This document shows positions 57,556-64,000 of a stretch of DNA of 64,000 nucleotides, in pieces (the stretch's first letter is position 1; each line of letters opens with the position of its first letter). A model generated the notes under the pieces. It did not search any database. It saw only the letters and a program-made list of their open reading frames with translations, and was not told where the DNA came from. A program made the position numbers and the translations under genes. Source of the DNA: Geotrypetes seraphini (Eukaryota; Chordata; Amphibia; Gymnophiona; Dermophiidae); NCBI RefSeq assembly GCF_902459505.1, contig NC_047096.1, positions 1,798,001 through 1,862,000 of the forward strand. Reading direction: 5' to 3'.

Positions 57556-58074
57556 ATGCTGGCGGAGGTGGCGGTGGCCGTGAGCTTCGTGGCCCGGCTG
57601 CTGCGGAGCCGCGGCCGAGTGAGCGACGAGCAGCTGCGGCTGTTCGGCCGGGCGCTGCGGGAAGCGCTGACGGGTGAGGCTGGCTTTGGACGCCCGAGGC
57701 CGCGCTTGCTTTTGCCCATTGAGTCGTGTCTAAAAGTGGCTTCTTTTCCCCCCGCAGAGCACTACCGGCACCACTGGTTCCCCGAGAAGCCCTCCAAGGG
57801 CTCCGGCTACCGTTGCATCCGGATCAACCGCAGAATGGACCCCATCATCGGCAAGGTGGCGAGCCGCACTGGACTGGGTAGCCAAGAGCTGCACCGGCTC
57901 CTGCCCAGCGAGCTGACCCTGTGGATCGACCCCTTCGAGGTGTCCTATCGCATCGGGGAGGACGGCTCCATCTGCGTGCTTTATGAAGCCGGGCCTGGGA
58001 CCCCCTGCGGGCTGCAGAGCTGCAAAGAGCAGAGGGGTCCTGCCGAGAGCTGCCTGCTGGCTGTGACCGGCTAG
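57556..58074 (+). CDS. BTG2: BTG2, antiproliferative BTG/Tob family protein
   Basis: Two coding exons, 57556-57673 and 57758-58074, with the GT-AG intron splitting the Glu of ALT-E-HYRHHW, as in vertebrate BTG1/BTG2. The product is 144 aa. The APRO/BTG domain has box A ([20 protein letters not shown], about residues 42-61) and box B ([20 protein letters not shown]). PEKPSKG and MDPII favour BTG2 over BTG1. BTG2 binds the CAF1/CCR4-NOT deadenylase and restrains G1/S progression. The protein starts MLAEVAVAV, matching the internal Met of human BTG2, so the short N-terminal extension is absent. The C-terminus ends ESCLLAVTG and lacks the conserved SPSKNY segment. The coding sequence is very G/C-rich, unlike its surroundings. 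Confidence 0.95.
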   Translation: MLAEVAVAVSFVARLLRSRGRVSDEQLRLFGRALREALTGEAGFGRPRPRLLLPIESCLKVASFPPAEHYRHHWFPEKPSKGSGYRCIRINRRMDPIIGKVASRTGLGSQELHRLLPSELTLWIDPFEVSYRIGEDGSICVLYEAGPGTPCGLQSCKEQRGPAESCLLAVTG

Positions 58075-59085
58075 ATGCACCGGCAAGACTTTGGCCACCA
58101 AACTGTGAAAATGGCACCTGCACTTTAACTGACAAGCCCCAAAGGGATGCTTTCTTCCTTGGAAAGTCCATCTTACAGGGTTTCTGGTGCTAAGTTGACA
58201 TCTTGCCTCAGATGTGAATGCAATTAATAGTGATCTATAAACCGCTCTGAAATGTGGTGGTGGCCATCTAATAGGTAGAAAGAAAAGACTAGGTAACAGA
58301 TCCTATGAGCTAGGAGGGGTTTCATGTCCTTTGACTAGCTCTCGAAGGTAACCCAGTTGCCCAGATCTACTGATTTCTCATCTGAGCTAATCATAAACAG
58401 CATTAAGGGGTCCTTTCATTAAGGCACAAAAAGCACCTGCTAGCATTTAGCACATCTTAATGAAAGGACCCCTAAGTTAGTCCAATAAAAAAAGGGATTA
58501 TTTTCTTTCCTTTGGTTTTTGTTGGATTTCTACATATTTCCTCAGGCTTTCTTCTTAAAAGGGGGAGGGGGATATTTGTGCAATATGAATTCCTAAATAA
58601 GCTATGCCCCTTGCATTTCAGAGTCACCACTGCAAACTATTTTGTAATGCCTAAGATGCCCTTATCAGGTCTTGAGAATGCATAAAAAGATCAGGCTTCA
58701 TTTTAAGCTCTTCTCTTTACTAAAAAGCGCTCCAAACCCAGGAGCTGACCTGGGCCAAGTGTTGTGTTGCTTAACTGAGCAAACCAAATCTAGCTCTTAA
58801 AATCTCTTTGTTTATTTTTTTTTTTAAATAAAGCTGTGAATTGTCGTGTGGCCTTTGACCTCAGTGTTGCTGCACTGCTGGAGAGCTGTAATGTTCGATA
58901 ATGGTCTGCGTTTTATACACTTCCTATACTGAGCTGTTGAGCAGCCTGCCGATTTGTTTTGAGTGAGATGGCAGAGCCAGAACAAAATTGTGATTGTATA
59001 GTCTTTTATATCAAAATATATAGTTATATTGGTAAATGTACAGTTTTGGTTAAGGTTGTAATAAAAATGTAGAATAATGGGGAGC
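58075..59085 (+). other. BTG2 3' UTR
   Basis: Long, A/T-rich, non-coding tail with two AATAAA signals (58827-58832, 59060-59065). A short mirror pair lies near 58408-58472 (GGGGTCCTTTCATTAAGGCA / TTAATGAAAGGACCCCT). Confidence 0.65.
59060..59065 (+). terminator. Likely main BTG2 poly(A) signal
   Basis: AATAAA in GGTTGTAATAAAAATGTAG followed by a G/T-rich stretch (GGGGAGCTGTGTCTGTGTGT), a classical downstream element. Confidence 0.65.
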
Positions 59086-59479
59086 TGTGTCTGTGTGTAA
59101 TCTGGGGGTTTTAAGAAGCATCATCTTTCTGAAAGCTGGACTTGCATTTCTTCAAGATAGGAAACCAGAACGCTACAAGTAACTGTACTAAATCATCATT
59201 TTCTAGTGTCTCCTCCCCCCAAAACATGGGATACTTTAAATCAGGTTAGGGACATTGGTCAAAAAAAATATTTTCTTTGCTATTGAAAACTTAAGAAGTG
59301 TTCTTAGTTAATTTAATGACGCTGATTTCAGATCTGTAATTGAAATTCAGCTAGAACCTCAGGTGAGCATGAACTGTGTCCCACCAAACTTGTGTTACGG
59401 AGTTTACTCTAAAGAGACATGTTGCAGCATAAATTTACGCCTCTCTTAACTCACAAAAGTGATGTCAGCATGTTCAGAA

Positions 59480-59930
59480 ATGTTTGAGACACTTGCACAA
59501 TAGTCTTCCATCATACTGGGATTGAACTTTCCCTGATATCTGTTTTCATCACCCTGATATGTTGGTGAAATCTTTCCCCATGATCATCATCGACACCAAG
59601 AAGTTGAGGTGAGAATGTAAGAAGTGCATTTTAAGTGACATTCTGGCACCCGTTAGCTGATATGCTGCCAGCATAATTCTCTGATCTGTGATTACCAAGA
59701 AAATTCTGAACAACCAGCACAAATGCTTCCCATTCTGCTGATTCAGCTGGGTTCAACAACTTCTGTTTGAATGCATCATCAAGGATCAGTTCACGGATTT
59801 TGGGTCCAACAAAAACACCTTCCTTAATTTTGGCTTCACTTTTCTCAAATCCAAACGTACTTCCTAGGTGCTGATTCTGCAGTATATTGTCCACAGACAT
59901 AACAGAAATTATCAGGCTGGCTAGCACAAC
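59480..59930 (-). pseudogene. Fragment of a dispersed repeat-borne protein family
   Basis: Minus-strand peptide SEAKIKEGVFVGPKIRELIL, WEAFVLVVQNFLGNHRSENY, and nearby MSLKMHFLHSHL and HGERFHQ, match a protein region I know from many repeat copies in animals (KEGIFVGPQIR ... FLHSHLDFFPENLG ... GERFHQDI). I cannot assign the parent element. It is degraded and partial. Confidence 0.6.
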
Positions 59931-59939
59931 CTCGTCTGT

Positions 59940-61010
59940 TCATAATTATAATATCTTAGACAAAACCAAACAAACTATAAAAATTCACAGGTAGAAAAAG
60001 CAGCACAAACTTTCAAATTACTGGTATATGTGATCGATTAGGTGTCCTAAAATGCAATATTGTGTTACAGAAACAGTAAAATACAGACGCTTCACAGTAG
60101 CGTTTTCAGATTTAGAGTCAGCAGGTGACCCTGGTTCAGGTACAGGTGACAGAACTCCAGTAGCAAACTGCTTGTTGACCAGTGGGATCTGCAGTAGAAG
60201 GTGTGCTAAATGCTAATGGTGCTTGTTAGTCTGTGGACGCATTAGCGGTTAGCATGTGTGTATATGTAGTGTGTGCTAAAACGCATAGTGCACCTAATGC
60301 TGTTGGATTTCTAACTACAGTGCTTTGGTCCTTCCACGCTGTCCAGTTCAAGGAGTCCTTGCTTTTGGATACAAGTAGTGCCAAGGCCTGGGGTTTGTCA
60401 GGAGAGATCTCCTGTTTACCAAACCTTCCTCCTGGAACTAATGGACCATCTTTTACGGGAAATGCGATCAAAGGCAAGAAAGCACATCTGTCGCCACTCT
60501 TATGTGTATAAATATAGAATCTCCTAAGCTGCCTTTTCCTTAGGCCATGGTCTCAGGTACCAACTTATAATGAAATCCCTCTGGAAAAGGCATGGGCTAA
60601 ATTGAAATAATAAGGGATTATGAGCAAGAACAGGCTTTGTAGACCATCTGCAATTGGGGGAAAGGTTAGAATGATATAAGGCCATGTGCTAAAAAGGGAC
60701 GTTTATAACCCTTCATCAAAGCAGCTCCCTGAAACACTCTCTGGTCTCCAGGGGAGGTTATTAAGTCTGCTTGGTTCATGGAAATGTGGCTTGAAGCTCA
60801 CACTCAGCACCCGGCTCCAGCGTGAGGGCGATGGGGCTTTAAATGAGGTGCAGCCTGTCTGCAGTCTGGGGATTCCAGCCTGCTATGATCCTCTAAACAG
60901 GGTGTCCATTACCAATAAGTCTAAAATGAAGACGTTTAAAAGTTGCTGATCATATGGATGAGGGAGATTCTTTGCAGAGAGAAAATGAGTCTTATGTACC
61001 CAAATTTATT
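59940..61010. other. Gene-free stretch
   Basis: No exon, repeat or ORF that I can identify. Confidence 0.4.
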
Positions 61011-61450
61011 TTTATTTTGATATACCGCCTATCAAGCCGTCCAGGCGGTGTACATATGTGTTTAAAAGCAGAACACAAGTGTTCAGGGGTCTCAAAGATA
61101 CAAATGATAGACAAAGACGCCAAACTAATTACAGTATATGCCCTAATAACCAACAAACGCCAGCTCCGTCCACAGCTTCAACAGCTATCACTAAAAATTC
61201 CCAAGACAAGATAAATCTCTCATAGCATCCTTTACAACTCACCAAGTTCAATCTAGAAGTAAATAATAAACGATATTTTCAAAAACAAAAAATCCCACGG
61301 ACAAAATGAAGTATGAATCATATGATATATCACTCAATTCTAAATAAGATTTAAATGTGCTCATAGATCACCTCTTTGCAAAGAATGGCCATGAAGTTAC
61401 AAAGAACTACTAGTCATTTTTGATATTCTAATCAATGCACAAAATTTTTT
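61010..61450 (-). repeat. LINE-tail-like A/T-rich segment
   Basis: TTGATATACCGCCTATCAAG and CGTCCAGGCGGTGTACATAT are typical of LINE 3' ends, here in reverse orientation. The rest is A/T-rich. Confidence 0.4.
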
Positions 61451-61531
61451 ATAAAGTGATTAATAAACTACATATGTCAAATTAAATATAAATTCACTTA
61501 CGCATCGTTATGGCGAAGGCAAACCCTGGCA

Positions 61532-61568
61532 TTGACACAGACTGTGTTTCTCAAGTTGCTGCTTCAGG
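61532..61568 (-). ncRNA. Hammerhead-ribozyme-like motif, copy 4 (degenerate)
   Basis: Minus strand CTGAAGC core, a decayed stem II, GAAAC, stem III CACAG-T-CTGTG and cleavage-type TC. Stem I is not paired. Confidence 0.35.
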
Positions 61569-61904
61569 AAGGCAAGCAATGTGCTCCTGTAAAAAACAAA
61601 ACAACTGATGAAAGGCCCACCAATATCGATGAACAAATATATTAATAAATTCAATGCAGTAACTTCTTAAAAAGAGTTCAGCAATTTCTGTTGGACTGAA
61701 ATAATTTTAGAATTTGAAGATTGGCTTTCAAAAAGTTGTGCCCTGAATGGGCGTGGGTCAAACGGTGGCAAGACAAAAGCGCCCTGTAAGCTCTGATAAG
61801 TGGTTCTGTGAAACCTGCATCAAAGATGCGTCCAAAGCACTGTGTGTGGCAGCAGCAGGGCCTCATTCACTGTCCCCAAGGTTTCCTGTAGAGTTTCAGG
61901 CAGG

Positions 61905-62467
61905 TTGCTGTGTGCATTGGCTCCCGGTAGCTCACCGGATAACCTATAACTTATGTTTGCTCACATTCAATCTTTACTTTATCAAACTTCTGCCTTCATT
62001 TCTAAATTATTAATTCCCTACACTTCTAATAGAACATTGAAATCTAATGAACAGCATTTGCTGACGATCCCCTCTCTCAAAATTATCAATACAAGACGGC
62101 AATTTATTTTTTCTATCAAAGCCCCCCAAACTTGGAATTCGCTTCCTATCTACTTGAGGGAAGAACACAACTTGGAAAGATTCAAGAGTAAATTAAAGAG
62201 GCCTTTGATAATTCCTAGCCAATTATAACTTCACTGTATAGTTGTATTGAAGTATTTTAAACCCCCCTTGAATGTTTTCTTTACTTTCAAATAACTTTCC
62301 CTTCCTTCCTTGTGTTTTTAGTTTTGTCTTGTCTGTCAATAGTCCTGCTGGACTTAGCTTTTGTTAAGCATCGTATTGTTCCCCAAATTTTGTAATTTTA
62401 CTATTGTATACATCGCTTAGAATTATGATTAAGCGATTAATCAAAACCTCGTTAAACTTGAAACTTG
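61905..62467 (+). mobile_element. L2-like LINE 3' end
   Basis: Encodes HWLPVAHRITYNLCLLTFNL, then NEQHLLTIPSLKIINTRRQF and APQTWNSLPIYLREEHNLER, followed by the tail CGCTTAGAATTATGATTAAG and AAACTTGAAACTTGA. Same family as 37970-38425. Frame changes inside. Confidence 0.8.
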
Positions 62468-62469
62468 AT

Positions 62470-63900
62470 TGTTCCAGCTGAAGCTCTTCAGTCAAAGAAG
62501 GCACTCTTATTAAATTCTCTTGGCGTTATGTAATGATGTGTCTTCTGGCTTCCCTTCGTTGTACCCAAAGGCTCTAGTCTTCACCCACGCCACTGCTTAC
62601 CTTTTGTATGCCATGTCTGAAGCCCTCGGTTGGACCCATTGGGTAGGAGCCAGATAACTTCTTTTGAATATTGACCCCTAAGAGTCTTATTATATCTAGC
62701 AGGCTATGCGCTGTGCATGTTGTCCTGACCGGTGCTGATGGGGTGTTGTCCAGGTAAACTAGGGCTGTGGATTAATTGAGTTTATAGTTTATTTATCTTG
62801 TTATACCGCTCGTTCATTTTACTGGTCCAAGAGGTTCACAAAATAGAATCAAATATAAAAAATATAATAAAGAACTCCATTGTTAAATAAGATAGACCTA
62901 ACCCATACAAGCAGCAAGTTTATTAATGCAATTAGCTAGTTAACTACTTGCATAATTAATCTTGGTCCAGCATCCCTGTACTTGCCTGGGTCATGGGCAG
63001 CAGGATTCTTCTGTCGGCCCCGAGTGCCTTCCTCCAGCTGAAGAAACAGGAAGTTGCATCAGAGGACGCAGGATGCAGCTGCAGAAAGACTCTCGGGACC
63101 AATGGAGAAAACCTGCTAGCATTGTAGATGCTGCTTTGACACAGGAAACTCCAGGGATCCTGAACCACTTAACTCAAGATTAAAAATTGTAATTGTTGAT
63201 TAAATGCGATTAAAAATTGTCTTCATCACCAGTGTGTTAGATACCAGCTACAGTGGTGGACATGGGAAGAAAGGAGTACAGAATGCCAATTGCAGAAAGA
63301 CACATATAATCCTTGGATTATGTTGAAAGCCTCAGCTTCATATACAGTGAGAAGAAAAGCAAATTTGGAATGGGGAGAAATAGATCGGAGATTCTACTGC
63401 CCTTATCAATGTATCACGTGATTGCAGTGGCTGCTTTGTGCAGTTTGGTCACTTCATCTAAAAAACGATTCTGTAGAAGAACCAGGAAGAGCTGGTGACC
63501 AAAATGCTGAAGTGGGATGGTTTCCTTCCGGAGAAAGGCTGAACAGGTTAGGGGCTCCTTTGAAAAGACAAACGGTTGACCCAACACTGTGTGAACATCA
63601 TCTCCAGGTACATTAATAGCCCAACGGCTTAGTAACGGTGATAAATCCACCTGTGAGGCTATTTGCAAGGAAGTACATGTCTACAAGGTTCTAGGCCTTG
63701 CCCCCCACTAAAATATCCATTTCAGGAATCAAAATAGCTTCAATACAAAAAGATAGAGCTTTCTATTTCTGAAATCTAGGATGCCCCGTATTGCCTCATC
63801 CCAGCAAACATGGCTGATGAATGAGGCCTACAGTAAATCCACAATTGACAAAAACCCATCAAACTGCCTTCTGTACGCTTCCAGAGGGTGGGATAGGACA
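62470..63900. other. Gene-free stretch
   Basis: A LINE-tail-like piece lies near 62790-62850 (TTGTTATACCGCTCGTTCAT). Otherwise nothing recognised. Confidence 0.4.
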
Positions 63901-63904
63901 AAGT

Positions 63905-64000
63905 ACGCTCTTGGGTTTCAAGAAGGGATTAGATGATTTCCTGAAGGAAAAGGGGATTGAAGGGTATAGATAGAGAGATGGGCTGCCGCGTGAGCAGACT
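63905..64000 (+). mobile_element. CR1 3' fragment, cut by the window edge
   Basis: Encodes GFKKGLDDFLKEKGIEGYR-like sequence, the last codons of CR1 ORF2. Confidence 0.55.

Noticed and set aside
57556-58074. BTG1 instead of BTG2
   Set aside because: PEKPSKG and MDPII match BTG2 rather than PEKPCKG and MDPLI of BTG1, and the chitinase neighbours fit the BTG2 locus.

Overview
The window looks like vertebrate nuclear DNA, most likely from an amphibian and probably a caecilian. Three spliced host genes are supported. Two are adjacent GH18 chitinase genes on the minus strand, and one is BTG2 on the plus strand, downstream of them. This order and orientation (chitinase, chitinase, BTG2) matches the human 1q32 block CHI3L1-CHIT1-BTG2. 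The caecilian call rests on the style of the dispersed repeats (CR1 LINE tails, MIR-like SINEs, Penelope-like tails), which I recognise but could not search for.

Layout. 1-7.2 kb is repeat territory: a proline-rich terminal exon, repeated CRE/TATA promoter-like modules, and a 2.35-kb near-perfect palindrome (4090-6443) whose arms each carry four tRNA-like modules. 7.2-10.5 kb holds a Penelope-like tail with a hammerhead-like motif, CR1 fragments and two foldback elements. 10.6-21.0 kb is chitinase gene A: 11 exons, intact active site, and a CBM14 chitin-binding exon put out of frame. 24.0-44.8 kb is chitinase gene B: 11 exons, 464 aa, CHIT1-like, with intact CBM14. Its 10.8-kb intron 4 contains an endogenous gamma-type retrovirus (33343-40405) with apparently identical 482-bp LTRs. 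That provirus sits inside the tail of an older LINE, which was also hit by a hAT-type element.

45-57.3 kb contains minisatellites (38-bp and 91-bp units), CR1 and L2-like fragments, and another hAT-type element with a perfect 8-bp target duplication. 57.4-59.1 kb is BTG2, with CRE, inverted CCAAT and TATA elements, two coding exons and a poly(A) signal. Its protein is short and lacks the conserved C-terminal SPSKNY segment. 59.1-64 kb is mostly repeats: a decayed dispersed protein-family fragment, a fourth hammerhead-like motif and L2-like and CR1 ends.

Gene models were built by hand from conserved exon lengths, GT-AG sites and phases. Both chitinase models stay in frame through all 11 exons. 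The chitinases should be secreted and cleave chitin. BTG2 should be a cytoplasmic/nuclear antiproliferative adaptor. Nothing in the sequence links their functions; they are neighbours by conserved synteny.
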